From NCBI GenBank assembly GCA_036936605.1, contig JAUPFV010000003.1:146662997-146726996 (forward strand): 64,000 bases of DNA. Reading direction: 5' to 3'. This DNA is from Limnanthes douglasii subsp. nivea (taxonomy: Eukaryota > Streptophyta > Magnoliopsida > Brassicales > Limnanthaceae). Below are positions 33,862-47,746 of this stretch, one piece after another. The position numbers and the translations under genes were made by a program. Each line of letters starts with the position of its first letter. Position 1 is the stretch's first letter. Below the pieces are notes generated by a model, which was given only the letters and a program-made list of their open reading frames with translations, did no database searches and was not told where the DNA came from.

Positions 33862-34664
33862 TTTTAATATTATGATTGGTAATGCGTCGGAGTGCGGATA
33901 TAGCTAAACGTTCAGCCCATTACGTCTTTATTTTTCCAAACCCGGATAAGAATATTTATTTCTCACACCTAAATTTGTCGGGTTTAGATCCTTAGCCACA
34001 TGAATCCATTTATTATTTATGTATCCATGAAATTTGTTTTTATAGGAAATTATCTAATTAAAAATTTAAAATAATAATAATGATATAACAAATATAATTT
34101 CTCAAAATTAAGATTAAATAATAAATTTATAAATATATATTTACTATTTAAAATTTCATATTTCCTTAAAATAATTAATATTTTATATTTTATTATTTAA
34201 ATGTGTGTATTTTTATTAACAAATATTTAAAATTCAAACTTTATTTTTAAAATAAATTATTTAGTTTAAATTATTAAACTTGTTAAATATATAATAATAT
34301 AATATAATTATATCTAATGGCTGACGATAAAACTATCAAAAAGAAAATCATAAATCACAAACACTCCAGAACTAATTTAATTTAATTAGAATATAATTTA
34401 AAAGTTCATACAATAATAATAATAATAATAATAATAAGAGATATTAATTAATAATATTAGAATAACAATATATAGTGGATCCTGTTCGGGTTGGGTATGT
34501 GTTGAATTTTAAAAAAAAACTCATAACATATCTCAAGATCGACTGGTAATATATTTTAACACTTGTGATCCATTCTACACAAAAATAAAAGTTTGGGTAC
34601 CCTAACTTATCAAGTCAGCTCGGATTAGGTACCCGCAGGTTCGGAAAATATTGATATTCTTACT
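33862..34664. other. unclassified insert in the copia LTR
   Basis: Sequence with no counterpart in the other LTR. Very AT-rich in the middle with an AAT microsatellite (34411-34437). The ends contain cccggataagaatattta and, opposite, cggaaaatattgatattctt, a possible degenerate inverted pair. Confidence 0.4.
34411..34437. repeat. AAT microsatellite
   Basis: About nine trinucleotide units. Confidence 0.9.
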
Positions 34665-35599
34665 CAAGATCCACAATTAACTCAATTAGTATTTGCAATA
34701 TATACTAATATGATACTTATTAAGATTTCTAGATCTAATATACAACTCGATGTTGGTTACTTTTATTTAATTAGATAAATGAAAAAATATTTAAATACTT
34801 CGAATTTAAATGTGATGAGATATTCCAAGATCATGATGTCCTTACAATCTTTCAATTGGGTCATTCACATGTATTGAAACGTATCCATCTAAATGTACAC
34901 TTATGAAACGTTGTTGTTTATAAATTATCTAATGCATACCTTATCACGTCAGATGATAGTTAACAATGAACCAAAGAGTATTAGCCACGACTTATCTATG
35001 TGTAACAGATCTTACGGTAATACTTTGGCAACCACACCCTAATGAGTCCCAAATTCTTATGGGTTGCAACATGGAATCGACACAATCTCATAACCAATAT
35101 GTGTTGACTTCTAACTGGTCCAAATGAAATGAGTTTAGGTCACTTAAAAGAAAAAACTCAAGGATAATAGCAAACTAAAATACTATTTTATTTGGTTAAA
35201 TGTATAGATACAATCTAAAGTAATATTACAATATGAAACTATTATATTAAAAAACTGAATTATAATTAATACAACATTCCCACTAAATATAAATACTCTC
35301 TAAACTAAGGAATCTCATGCGAATAACATATATGTGAAATATTAAGGGTAGTAACACCTCGTAAAAGGATCTATGACAATTGAGTATGTATCAATGTATT
35401 CAACCTTGATCTGACCATTATGGATTCGTTTCTTTTGCATATATGAACTTAATGTCTATATTTTTGGACTTGATGAAGTTGGTGTTTTCGTTTGAGAGTA
35501 TGATAACTGAATTATTTCACACTAGAGCTCGAGATATGTTTTAATTCCCTCTATTATATGTAATTTCATCGTAAATTTCCTCAACCAAAGTGCATGTAT

Positions 35600-37733
35600 A
35601 TATTTATTGAAGTATGTCACATACTCGACTTCCATAGTAGAATCCATAATGAGAGTTTGTTTTGCACTCTTTCACGATATAGTGTCTTTTGTTAGTATGA
35701 ATATATATGGTATTAAACTTTCTAGTGTTTAGATATCCGACAAAATATGCATCGGAATAGCATATGATCTCCAATTCATTCAATCTATTGTATGCCAACC
35801 TATAGTATATGGTAGTATTAAAGTACCAAAGCACATATTCACATAATTCTAATTGGTAACTCCCATATTTCTCAAGTACATTCCCAACATTCTAATTATG
35901 AATTACATATTTGGTCTAGTATATAACCTGAACACACATTAGACTTCTAAGATCCAAAACATATGGGTGTATATTCATGATCTGACTTTCTAAATATGTC
36001 TTGGGATAGTGATATAGTGAAAATTTATCATATTTTTTATAAAAGTATCCATGGTTTGTTGTTTTGAATTCATAACGACGTAAAATAATTTATGTGTATG
36101 TCTTTTATGAGATACTGAATATGTCACAAGGGGGATTTCTTACTATTTGAACCCCAAACACATAAGACACTTCAGCAAGGTTTTTCGTGTCAAATTTCAT
36201 TGATATAAAACTCTTATGACCAATAGAATCATCGAAATATAACATTAGATAAATCATTTTACTCCCACTAAACGTATAATATATGTAATTTTCCACATGC
36301 ATATGAGTCTGTAAATAGATTTTTTTATTCACAAACTGTCAACTTTGGGTCTCTAAAAACAAAATTTTCAAGTTGTTGTATGTAGATCGTTTTTTTAATG
36401 TCTCTATTGAGAAATGATGTCTTACAATCCATTTGATGAAGCTCCAAATCAAAATGAACAACAAAATCCATGATTTTCCTAAGTGAGTCTTTTGATGAAA
36501 CTAGATAAAAGATTTTGGAATAGTCAATCATTTATGTTGTTTGTACTCTTTCGCTACAATACACACTTTAGATCTTTTCACTTTTCTCGAATCATCACGT
36601 CTGGTTTTAAACAACCACTTGTAATCAAATTCTTCATTCCCTTAAAGTAAAGGGAAAATATCATATATTAAATAGTCTTGTATCGATTTATTCTCCTCAA
36701 TCATTTCTTCAATGTATAATTTGCAGTTTTAAATCGTCGTAACATCTTTAAAGGTGATTGGATAATCTTCCATAATGCATGAATCTATATAATATAGACA
36801 CTTTTTATTTCGGTAATAGATCTACGCAATGTAAGCTTGTTGTGTTGCTCAATTTCTTAGGGTTGTTGAATTTTCTCATAAAGAACAACATCGTCATTCT
36901 ATTTATTGATGTGGAAATAATATATTCGTCACTTGAACTGAATTTTATAGATGACCGATATAGTAACTATAGTCGAAACATCAATTTCAGAGACTGAATA
37001 AATTAGTTTTAATTGTTTTTCAAAATGCATGTTTTTATTTGTTTCCCTCATAATCTTCATCTTCAAAGTATATTGTATTTTTTTCTTAAATATTAAACGT
37101 TTAATATAAGAGTAAATTTTGTAACGTATGACTAATTAGTGTAGCCTATTAAATCACAACTAATAGTTTTAGATTATATATTATCTTTGCTCAGTCTATA
37201 TGTTATGCTTCAGCTGGATATGCTTATATATAAAAGTGTCTCAAATTGGGCTTTCTCTTTCTGGAAAGTTAATGTGGTGTTTTAGCTAGTGCTAAAGTAT
37301 GTACTCTATTAAGCATATAAGCTGCACACTTAAGAGCTCCCTTCATACTGAAATGGGAAGTGATATATAAGAAATCATGCTCCTAACCATTCTCATTAAT
37401 ATGTGTTTCGTCGTTCAAATACATTATTCATAATGGACGAGCCCGACATGGTCCATTAAGGGAAAACACCACACTCGTGGAGATAAAGATCAAACATGCC
37501 ATGATGTTGTTCCTCATAACTATCACATCTTCCATAATATTCACCACCACGGTTGGATCTGACAACTTTAATTTGTTTGTTACGTTGTAATTCAACTTCG
37601 ACCTTATAGGATTTGAATGCATCTATGGCTTTAAATTTTTCATGAATAAATAAAGATAGTCGTACCATGAAAAATAATATATAAATTATAAGAAGTATAT
37701 TTGGCATTATATGATGTTGTAAGGAATACACCG

Positions 37734-37735
<2 letters not shown>
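35600..37735 (-). pseudogene. copia pol relic: integrase, reverse transcriptase, RNase H
   Basis: Minus-strand fragments in copia order. The integrase core is at 37731-37428 (IKVVRSNRGGEYYG). RT is at 36531-36325 (HFDLELHQMDCKTSFLN) and 36332-36105 (LYFDDSIG, where YVDD is usual; LAEVSYVFGVQI). The RNase H start is at 35834-35604 (CYSDAYFVGYLNTRK). Stops and frameshifts separate the pieces. Non-functional. Confidence 0.8.

Positions 37736-37736
<1 letters not shown>

Positions 37737-37779
<43 letters not shown>
37737..37779. repeat. AT microsatellite
   Basis: About 21 AT units inside the copia relic. Confidence 0.95.
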
Positions 37780-37783
<4 letters not shown>

Positions 37784-39480
37784 CCAAAATATCTTTAACA
37801 CGAGAGACCTCAAATATTATTTGTTTGGTATGTTTCCCTTTGATACACCGTAAACATTTATCAAAATCAATATAATCAATGAGACCTAAAAGACCTTCGA
37901 CAATAAGTTTTTCAATTCTCTTTCGAGAGATGTGTCATAAATGCGTGTGTCATATAGAAACTGGATTTTGATAACAAATTGTTTGTGTTACATTTATTAT
38001 AGTTAGATAGCTAATAATATTACTTAATTTATACAAATTATCAACAAAAATAAGCATACTTGTAACAATTAATCTATTGGCAAAAGAGTTTTTAAGTTCT
38101 TTATTACCAAACTAACAAATGTATTCATTTTATCTAACAAGGAAAAAATCTGTAAATTCCTTTTAAAATATGGAACAAACAAAATATCTTCTAAAATAAT
38201 ACATGTATCAAATTTAGAAACAATTAAAATTTATATACGACTTCCACGTAACATATTATTTCATTCGTGGTGAAATATGAATCTTTCCATCATTGAGAGG
38301 TTTGATTTGGATCAAACCGTACTAGGAAACACATACATGGTTTATGGTTGTTATATCAATCCACAACGTGTCCTTCAATATCAAATTAATATCAATAAAA
38401 GATAAATATTAGGTTTAAAGTCGTAAAGAGTTAGGCTCCGCCTTGGTTTCTGTCAAATGACTCAGCATTCAAGAAAGTAATCAAACGACCTAGTTTTGAT
38501 AAAGAGTATAGTTAAATCAACTTGGGTCTTACATTATAGTCTCAGCCCAATTATATTATACAAGCCAAGATTCTAATGAAAACATAATAAAATAAATTTT
38601 GTGTTATTGTAATAAAACGTAACAAATATCAAGTGACATACCTCTTAAAAGGAAGAAAATAATTGTCATAATTAATAATTGATTATGTAGACTACATATA
38701 TACAATTCAAAAAAATGCCCATTTTAGAGAGAGAAGTAAAAAAGATAAACACTTTTTCTTGAAAAATTTGCAAAGAGCTTCATTCCTTAAAACAAAAAAT
38801 AGATTTTCGAAACCTCAAGTTAATATTAATCAAATCTTGTCAAATACTTTCATTTTTAGTGAGTTAATAAGATACTTCATCTTTCGTTTTTTCTCTCTTC
38901 AAATCTGGTCAAACAACCATTTTGTCGAGGTTAAAAGATTATTTATATCACTTTAATTTCACATATCTGGTAAAAAAACGCCTATTTTTGTTAAGTTTGT
39001 AAGTCATTAAACGTGTTATTTTTTATCTTTGAATATGGGGAAAACTTCATTTTTGTTGTGCTTGAAGTTTAGTCACATGACATTAAAGTTATAGTTGGAA
39101 ATCCAACATTTTTCTCAGCTCATCTTCTAGTGCAATGCATCCTTTATTGGATCCGTTTTGTAGATACCTAACATTTTTCTTGCTTTTCAACTTGTCTTCT
39201 ATTGCAAGTGGACCCTTGTTTAGTTGTTTGTACAGTTTTTAAGAGGTTTGGTCGCTTTCATGACCAAGAAAAAGAGAAATATAAAAGGTTTTGAAGCCTT
39301 CATTTATATTTTATACCTTGAAAGTTCTAAGCTTCATGTATCTAAAGTTTTGGCTGCAAAACAAACTAATAACACTACAAAAATAGCCTCATATTGGTGT
39401 TGAATTCGTTAATGTTTTGGTTGAGAAATTAGTTAGAAGATGAAAGATATTTAACCAAATGAAAAGCTTTATTATAAAAG
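37780..39480. other. no clear feature
   Basis: AT-rich. It may hold the eroded gag of the copia element, but I saw no convincing motif. Confidence 0.35.
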
Positions 39481-42400
39481 TTTTAAAGTTTCCTAAATGG
39501 GTAAAGAAGCGACTGTTTATACCCTTCCTAACCAAAGAACAACCCCAAAATATCAAGTTTTAGCGGTTGATTTGGATGAACTTGTTATGGGGAAACTTAC
39601 TAAAAAGAATGAGAACTGGAAAAAAACTTGTTGTTATCGATCACACTTGCTCTAGTTCTAATAAGCAAGCTTCTAATAAGGTCAGCAGTTCCCACATCTC
39701 TTAAGACACAAAAATATCAACAGATGGTTACTTTTTTTGTTGACGATTTTGCTAATGCTTCTAATGGGTTTGATGTTCTTGGGTGGCCTTCTTCTCTAAA
39801 TAACTATGTAACACTTGAGGAAGATAATATAGAGGATAAAACATATTTCATAGGTTTTGTTGGGAATAAACCTTAAAAATTAAAGACACAATTTTTTATA
39901 TAAAACTTCATGGAAAAATGGCCCACCGCTAAACCTTTTTTCAACAACTGGAAGTCGACCATCATCAAGTTTGATTATAAGTATGGTGTTATCAAATATG
40001 GTAATAGTTAAGTTTTGTTTTACATTAGCGATGTGAGAAAGCTCTGAACATACTATTTTTTCCCTTGATTGGATATGTGGCTAGAATACCAACCGGAAAG
40101 CAATTTATTGTTCAAAAGTGTCAAGCACCGTAGGTAAGGCATCAAGTTATATTCACCCAAGTGGCTGAATTATATTTAATTTATATGATGAAATTTCTAT
40201 ACATTTAGTTTTGAATGGAGGGCCCACTATATTTTTTTTCGTCCACTTATGCTAAAATTGACGTCAGCGTATTTTGAGTTTACAAATGAGGAAATAAACC
40301 AATTATTCATTTAGGTCAAGCTCCAAAAATTATCTTGGCAAAATTGAAATAAAAATGTTTTAAGCAAGCTAAATACAATTATTTTCACCCAGTTGTATTG
40401 AGAAAAATTAGCCCACACTATAGAGCGACTTTCATCCCTTAGGATCTTAGTTGAAGTGGACACATCCAAACCGCTAACCAAAGATATTGTTTGCAAGGCA
40501 CCAAATGGAAAAATGTTTTTCCAAAATGTTTTCTATGAGTTTGTTCCTAAGTTTTGTGATGCTTGCAAGGCTATTTTTCGTGATTGGGAGAATTACCGTA
40601 ATAATGGAACCGGGAAATTTGTTGCTACTTTGAACAAAACATCTCTTCTTGGGTAGAAAAAAGGTAGACATAAGGGACATACAACCATGCCAACGATTTG
40701 TCTGGCTCTAGAAAATAGTGGGCAACAAGGCACGAGGCATATCAAAGACATTATAGGCACCTAACAAACCATAAACAATCATGGGTTGGATGGAAAAATT
40801 GTGGGCACAAAAAATAGAGTTATTATAGCTATAAGTACTCAAGTGACTAGTAACGATAATCCTTCGAGTGAAGATGATAAGATCACTCTATCTTCTGGAT
40901 GAACAGACCACCAAATATCACTAAATGATAATGGTTCACGAGTTATTGAACAATACCCTTTCCAAGAAGAGTGGGTCTGGAAGTCTTGACGGCATGAATA
41001 AAATTGAGAGGTTGCAAGTGAACGTTGGTTTTACCCCGGTTAAGTCGAAACATAAAGGGAGCAAAACCAAGAATTATAGCACAAATCATCGATTGATAAG
41101 CCTTCTAAGGCAAGCAAAGACATCTGTAAAAGTACCATTGAGTTTGTGATTTCATTCATAGTATTGATATAGATATCTTATTTTTCCTTGAAACCAAATA
41201 AATTAGGTGTGGTGTTTAGAATTTTATACATGCTAAGCTTGAAGGTTGGGAGCATTGTGATAGTTTTAATGAAGCGACAAACAACATAATCATTGTTTTT
41301 TTTGGAATCCGTAGAAAATTGAAATGAAGATCCATAAAAAACATCCTCAAGTCATCCATTATGTAGCCAAATTCAAGGTTAGCATATCACTTCTTTGTAT
41401 TAGCTTTGCTTATGATTATAACCTTTATTATAAAAAGAAGAGACTTATGGGAAAACTTGGTTAAGTGTGGACAACAACTAAATTTTCTATGGATAGTCAT
41501 TGGAGATTTTAACAACATACTGAGTTTGATAAACATTGTAATGAAAGGGATGTTACACATTATTATATAAGAGACTTTGGGAATTGGTGTGTACAATCGG
41601 GTGTTATTGATATACCATTCATGGGTAATTTCTACATGTGGACCAAAAACATAATTTTGGGGAAGTTGGATAAAGCAATTGGTTAACATTTATTGGCTCA
41701 CGTTGACAACGAATTGCTCCATAAATTTTTTTACCCCGTCCTTGTATTTATGATTATTCTCCATGCATTGTGGATATATTTGATAAGGTTTTTCGATTAA
41801 GGCCATCTTTCAAGTTCTTTAATATATGGGTTGGTCATCTGAATTACCTACCCACGATTGAACAAAATTATTTAAGGCTCATCTAAGGGACAATTAAAAG
41901 GAAAATGATTCAGCTTAAAGCGGATTTGAGATCCCTTAACTTCAACTACTTCTCCCACATATTGTAAATTACTAAGAGAGAAAAAAATAAAATCTTGAGC
42001 TTTCTGCAATCAAGTTTCACCAATACCCTACCGTAAATATAATCTTCTTCTTAGCAAAACGGAATTGAGTTTTTCTAATAAAAAACCAAAGGTGTGTATT
42101 TGATGAAGAGCGATAGATGTACCAAATTATTCCACATATTAATAAGCAAAACACAAAGAAAAACTACATTGCAACGATATTGTTAATCGATGGTATTTTG
42201 TCTACTTCAGCAAACTAGATAACGAACCAACTGATGGACACCTTTGTCGATTCTATAAAGTTTTGGTTAGTACCCAAACAAATAACGAGCAAGTGGACAA
42301 AAACATATTTAGATTTGGGTCATATTTTGGAAAATAGTAAGAGCAACTAATTGGTCTTATTGCTTTCGTTAAAGAGATTTGGATCACTCTTAATAATATT

Positions 42401-44030
42401 GGGAGAGACAAGTCACCTGGTGCCGATGGTTTTTTGTCTTATTTTTTCGATTCTGCTTTGGATTTTCTTAGCGTGGATCTTATTTATTTCGTTAATGAGT
42501 TTTTTCCACACAATTCTCTCCTAAAGAAACTTAACCATTTGGGTATAGCCTTAATTCCAAAGTCTAGCAATGCTATTATCGTGATGGATAATAAGTCGCT
42601 CACTTTATACAATGATTCGTGTAAGCTAAGCACTAAAATATTAGTTATATAAATGACACAAATTCTGAATTTATTGGTGGATAAAGCTTAATCTACCTTT
42701 GTGCTGGGATAATTGGTAATGGATAATATACCTATCATGCAAGAGTTGATGCGATGTTACAATCAAAAGAGATCTTAGCCAAAATGTATTATTAAGATCG
42801 ATCTTTAAAAAGTCTACGACACAATATCTTAGGATTTACTGGAACAAGTATTGAATGAGCTTTATTTCTCAGATCCGTTTATTCGGTGAGTTATATAATG
42901 TGTTAAGACTCCTTATTATTCGGTTTTGATCACCGAAAGTATTCATAGATTCTTAAAGGGATGATGAGGTTGCGATAAGGTGATATTTTGTGTCATTATC
43001 TCTTCATCCTTTATTTAGAGTATTTCTCTAGACTTCTCAAGAGGTAAACTCAAAATCCAGCCTTCAAGTTTCATCCAAAATACGATCGCCTCAAAATCAT
43101 CATCTTGCCTTCATAGATGGCTTGATGTTGTTAGCATGGAGAGATGACTAATCCATTGGAATTATTATGAGTTTCCTTAGATATTTCAGTTCAAATTTGG
43201 GCTGCACTTAAACATACTTAAATCTAACATTTAAATGGTTGGAATTTGGCTACAAATTATAGTAGATAGGAAACATAGCACACACTTTATGCAAGGGCAA
43301 ACATCATTTCAATAGATTGTCATTCCACTTATTAATGCCTCCTTAAAGATCATGAAATTTGGTCTTCTACCTAAAAATATAAGGTCAATAATTTATAGTT
43401 GGATTGGTTCATCATTGTCCAATACCGGTGGATTCGAGTTGATTTGATTTGTCATCCACGGTATCGAAATTGTTCGGTTGTCAATCTTTCTCATCGCAAC
43501 AGTGGTAAGATCACACATTATTAAATTATGTTGAACCTTTATTTAGGGCTTACTAATATCTTAGGTTTTTTGGGATGATCTATGCTTACCAAAGGTTGAA
43601 TATGGTATTTCCATTAGAGATTTGAAATATTTGAATTGTCCTCCCATTTCAAAGTTACTATAAAAAATATGATGCCAACAAGGACTCTTTATTGATTCAA
43701 TAAGTTAATCAAGTTTATACGAGGGGAAGATTCATTTGGGATTGGACGGTACATAATCGAGACTTGACATTGTTTAACAACATATTTCCCATTAGAGAGA
43801 AAATCATAAGCCACTTTGCCGATAACGAAACAACACTTGCCAAGTTACAAGCATGGCATTCAAAAGATTTGGGTCAAATTGAGAGCGCATACGATTATTT
43901 TAGACCATGGGCTGCTCTTAGGCCATGAGAAACTATCATACATAGCTCTTATATTACTTATAAGTATAGTTTTGTGCTATATTTTGGCATGACAAGTAGG
44001 CTTATTAAGAGGGACATAATCACCAAGATT
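39480..44030 (+). mobile_element. decayed LINE, plus strand, nested in the copia complex
   Basis: ORF1 remains at about 39880-41150 (IGYVARIPTGK near 40070; VDTSKPLTKDIV and YEFVPKFCDACKAIF at 40456-40590). Endonuclease remains lie at about 41400-41700 (WIVIGDFNNI). RT remains at about 42380-43000 (SPGADGFLSYFF, LNHLGIALIPKS). The zinc-ribbon tail is at about 43600-44030 (HFADNETTLAKLQAW, TSRLIKRDIITK). Numerous stops and frameshifts. No poly(A) end recognised. Confidence 0.7.
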
Positions 44031-44059
44031 AGGTGAGTTTAGTTGATTGGACAAAACAT

Positions 44060-45620
44060 GAGATATAGAGGTAAAACAACTATTTTAAATGGTTTTCGAT
44101 GAAAAGGTTTCAAGAATGAAACAAGAGGAATGTTTGCACTCTTCAAACCCATATGTCAGATTTGTGGAAGATATGGTCATTCATGAACTAAATTTTATTG
44201 TAGAGATTACATAGGAAGAAAACATGATGATAAATCAAGAAATGACATAGAACAAGAAGCCTACATGACTACAACAGAACATAGATGAGTAGTATCTTGA
44301 TATGCTGATAGTGGTTCTAGTCATCATGTCATTGGAAACTTCAACCTTATCAATCATAAGGCTGACTATAATGGTAAACGTTATATCGTGGTATATAGTG
44401 GTGAAAAGTTACATATTTTACATATTGGACAAGTAAATATTTTTTTACTTATAGCCCTATTACATTGAACATTACTTATTGTTCCTAAAATTACCAAAAA
44501 ACTAATTATATGTATGTTAAATTTTATGATTTTGGTTTCTTTGTGAAAGACAAAGAAATACAAAAAATGTTGTTTAAAGAGAATTCTAAAAACATATTAT
44601 ACACGGTTGAAGAACCAACCAACCAACTATCCTTAAATTTTTTTATTAGGTTTTTATTTAAAAGTTTTTAGTGTTGAGTATTTTTTAAATTATCCTAGTA
44701 TAGATATGGTTAATTCTTTAGAATAAAGGTGGAATACAAGACTTGGTCATCCTTATAGTATGGTTATATCACTTATCTTAAATAAACGCAATACTCATAT
44801 TTTTAAGAAAAAAAATTAAATTGTGTGATGATTGTTAACTTGGAAAACCATAATCTTCTACCATAATTCTTGCTCTTATGCTACACATGTTTTAGAACTC
44901 ATACAATCATGTTTTTAGGGTCTTTCTCCTATTAAATCTCACTTTATTTTGAAATATCGCATTTATATTTGGATAATTTTAGTATGTATACATGGATATA
45001 TCAATTAAAAGAAAATAGTGAAACAGTCATTATTTTTATTTATTTATTTTAAAAACGTTGTTTAAAATAAATTTGAAAGAAACATAAAAGTGGTACAATA
45101 AGAGTGGAATAGTGAGGTTAGCCTTTGTTCAAACAACTAAACAATTATAGATATACCTTAAACCCCCATACTCTTATACTCATGCTTAAAATGGAAGGAC
45201 ATAAAAGAAATATACGCATGTAATTAATATGGATCGAGTCCTTCTAAAATAAACCAAACTACCATATAAATATTCGACTTGAGCTTTTATTACATATGTT
45301 TTCCTAATCGAAATATTACTCATTGTCACACTAAAGAACCATACACCTTATAAAAAACTCTATAATAAAGTACCTGACTATTTGACTTTTAAAAAATGAG
45401 TGTACTTGTTTTCCTTGGTTAAGGTCCTATCAGTCTCACAAATTTCAGTATCATTCAATTAAATGTGTTTTTGGGCTACAAAAGATATAAAAATTTAAAT
45501 CCTAGTGGTAGAGTATATATTTAAAAAATTATTATTTCTAAAGAGTTAAGAGTTTTCTTTTCACTTAATTTTCCTACGTACTAAAAGTCATGAGGTTTAT
45601 GTCTTCTTCTTTCTTTTTTT
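44060..45620 (+). pseudogene. second copia fragment: gag knuckle, protease, integrase end
   Basis: Plus-strand pieces in copia order. A CQICGRYGHS zinc knuckle is at about 44155. A protease-like block ADSGSSHHVIGNF is at about 44305, and a GAG-pre-integrase block TRLGHP at about 44735. The late integrase motif FNxMCFWATKDIK-like is at about 45455-45500. It runs opposite to the host copia element and stops just before the minus-strand primer site. Riddled with stops. Confidence 0.65.
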
Positions 45621-45712
45621 GGTTCCATATTACATATAATTCTCAAGTGACATATGGTTTTCAAATATTGAATTTATAGTTTTGCATCTCAAGACATGGA
45701 ATGAATGATTCG

Positions 45713-45725
45713 ACTCTGATACCAA
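45713..45725 (-). other. Met-type primer-binding site
   Basis: Minus strand TTGGTATCAGAGT, complementary to the 3' end of initiator Met tRNA, next to the right LTR relic. Confidence 0.7.
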
Positions 45726-45727
45726 TT

Positions 45728-46463
45728 TCTAATATATAGTCGATGTAGGTTTATAAATCCTAAACAACATTTGAGGGCTAACCCCTCTATATTTAAAGAT
45801 GAAAAATAACAGAAGTATATACTAACTACTTTGCATTTTTGTTGTTGATATCTCACGGTCTACAACAGAAGACTGTTGGTTCTGATTTTATGATGAACCG
45901 ATTAGGACGATTCTTGCAATTTGTTTGGTGCTTGACTTTTGTCTCCGGGTTATAAAAGTAGAAAGCCTCAATGAAACAACAACTCAAGAATCACTATAGA
46001 AAATGATTGGAGATGCATATGATGAGAGAATTGAGAGAAACGAAAAATCTAAGGTGTAGAGTATACAAATACTATATTAGGGTTATTAAACAACTATTTT
46101 TAGTGAATTAATTCCACTAAATTAACTATAGTTTATTATTAACTCAAAATTACTAATTTAACCATTAAAATCTTATATTTTTTTAAATCAATATTTTATG
46201 TAATTTTAAATTTCTACGGGTCAATGTACTAGCCACCATCATGGTCCATTTCTTTTATTGGATTTTTCGGATCCAATAGCTAACGTGCTAGATTAATGAG
46301 TCATCTCTCAAAACACACAATTAACTCAACTAATATACTCATATATCTCCATGATATTTATCATTATCTCTAAGTCTAATATATCACTTAATATTGATTT
46401 TTTTATTAAAAAAATAACAACAAATTTAAATATTCAATACACACAACAAAATATTTCAAATTC
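45728..46463 (-). repeat. 5' LTR relic of the copia element
   Basis: It aligns in blocks with 32406-34830 and lacks the two inserts found there. The minus-strand end abuts the primer site. Confidence 0.6.
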
Positions 46464-47314
46464 ATAATATTTTAAAATTTAACCATAATAAATTATTTAC
46501 TATAAATAATTAATACTAAAATAACAGTGAGAACATTCAAACACTTTTATTGTTAATTTTGTTAAACCATGAAAAATGAGAAAATTTATAGTTATAAATT
46601 CAAAAATGACTTCCAAAAAGAAATCATAATATTATATTGTTAATTGATAAAAATAATTCATATTAGTTTATAAAAAAAGTATAAAAATGTGAATTTAATA
46701 CATAAAAGTTTATTTCTACCGTACCGTGGTGTAAATAATACAAAATATTATAAAAGTAACATATTTTATATAGTTCATTCAAAACTTAATTACACATAAT
46801 TTTTAATAATTTATCTCATATATATTTGAGGACATAAACTGATTGTAAACTTTTGACGCTAAAGAAAACCTAAAATGTAAACTTTATAAGAGTTTTTTGG
46901 AAATGTCAATCGAATATTTACCCCGGAAATATATATATTTTTTATATATCTTTTTGCTATTAAACTTCACGTTAGAGAGATGCAATATCAATATCTTAAT
47001 CAAAACCTTATTAAACTTTGACAAAAATTTCCTCAACTTCTTTGATAGATTCACTATTATAGGTGATCTTGACTAGGGACGAGCTCATTAAGTGCCGAAG
47101 GTATTCAGTTTTTCATGATTTTCAAGCATAGCCTATTGAGTTCTACCATGCCTATTTTTTTCATTATGAGAACTATCTTTAGTGATTGGTAAAATTATTA
47201 GTCTTTAATAACAAAAAATATCACAACAATTCAAATACAATACCATGTCCTCCATTTATTTGAAAAATTAACATATATAAAATTGGAAGTCTATTTCTTT
47301 ATTGGTTACATGTA
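46464..47314. other. AT-rich, no gene seen
   Basis: Spacer between the copia complex and the Tat element. Confidence 0.5.
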
Positions 47315-47319
47315 CTAAC
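47315..47319 (+). repeat. 5-bp target duplication of the Tat element, left
   Basis: CTAAC, identical to 58179-58183. Confidence 0.85.
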
Positions 47320-47673
47320 TGATGAGGTCGGATATTTTAGCTACTGAATCTTGTTTTAATCCGATGCGCGGTTTGGACAAAAAACACTATAAAATGAAAC
47401 CGGACAAAACTAATATAGTGGACTATAACTAAGCTATTGGTCACTTCACACCAAATTACTAATGAGTCCTTAAACTTGAGTCGACTTCACAATCTGACCC
47501 GATAGGCCCATGAGTCATTAATTAAGTATAAATACCCCAACCACTTTCGTTAATGAGGGTAATCATAATTTATTACTAGCACACAACTTAATTATCTCAC
47601 TACTCTTTACTATAAACATTAAATTCCCAATCCAATTTACAGAATTACCCTCACACAGAAATTAACCATACCA
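47320..47673 (+). repeat. 5' LTR (354 bp)
   Basis: TGATGAGGTCGG to CCATACCA. TATA box TATAAATA at 47527-47534, followed by CCCCAACCAC. Confidence 0.95.
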
Positions 47674-47675
47674 AA

Positions 47676-47692
47676 TTGGCCACCACAGTGGG
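47676..47692 (+). other. primer-binding region
   Basis: TTGGCCACCACAGTGGG just inside the LTR. Nearly the same as the motif at 2281-2298. Confidence 0.6.
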
Positions 47693-47746
47693 AGCAAGAC
47701 GGCGCCTGAATTTCACAATTCAAAATCGACAAGAAAAGTAGTTTGG

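Larger units (their letters stand above)
32406..34830 (-). repeat. 3' LTR relic of the copia element, twice interrupted
   Basis: It matches the LTR at 45728-46463 in three blocks: 32430-32673, 33651-33860 and 34665-34830. The gaps are the MULE-type element at 32674-33641 and an unclassified ~0.8-kb insert at about 33862-34664. On the minus strand it begins CTTGGAATATCTCATC, like the TGTTGGAATAT start common in copia LTRs. Confidence 0.6.
32406..46463 (-). mobile_element. decayed Ty1/copia element enlarged by nested insertions
   Basis: Two similar LTR relics (32406 to about 34830 and 45728 to about 46463) share blocks such as tgagggctaa.ctctct, gagagagttgagaga-like, ccaata.ctaa and cacaattaactcaa. 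A Met-type primer site sits inside the right LTR and decayed copia pol lies inside the left LTR, both on the minus strand. The interior holds a LINE relic and a plus-strand copia fragment. No matching target duplication was found, so the possibility of two partial elements remains. Confidence 0.6.

Noticed and set aside
41387..41689. 100-codon minus-strand frame
   Set aside because: Shadow of the decayed LINE endonuclease on the plus strand.
45713..45725. Possible tRNA gene at TGGTATCAGAG motifs (also 31452 and 60216)
   Set aside because: Only the primer-site complement of a tRNA end is present, next to LTRs; no cloverleaf.
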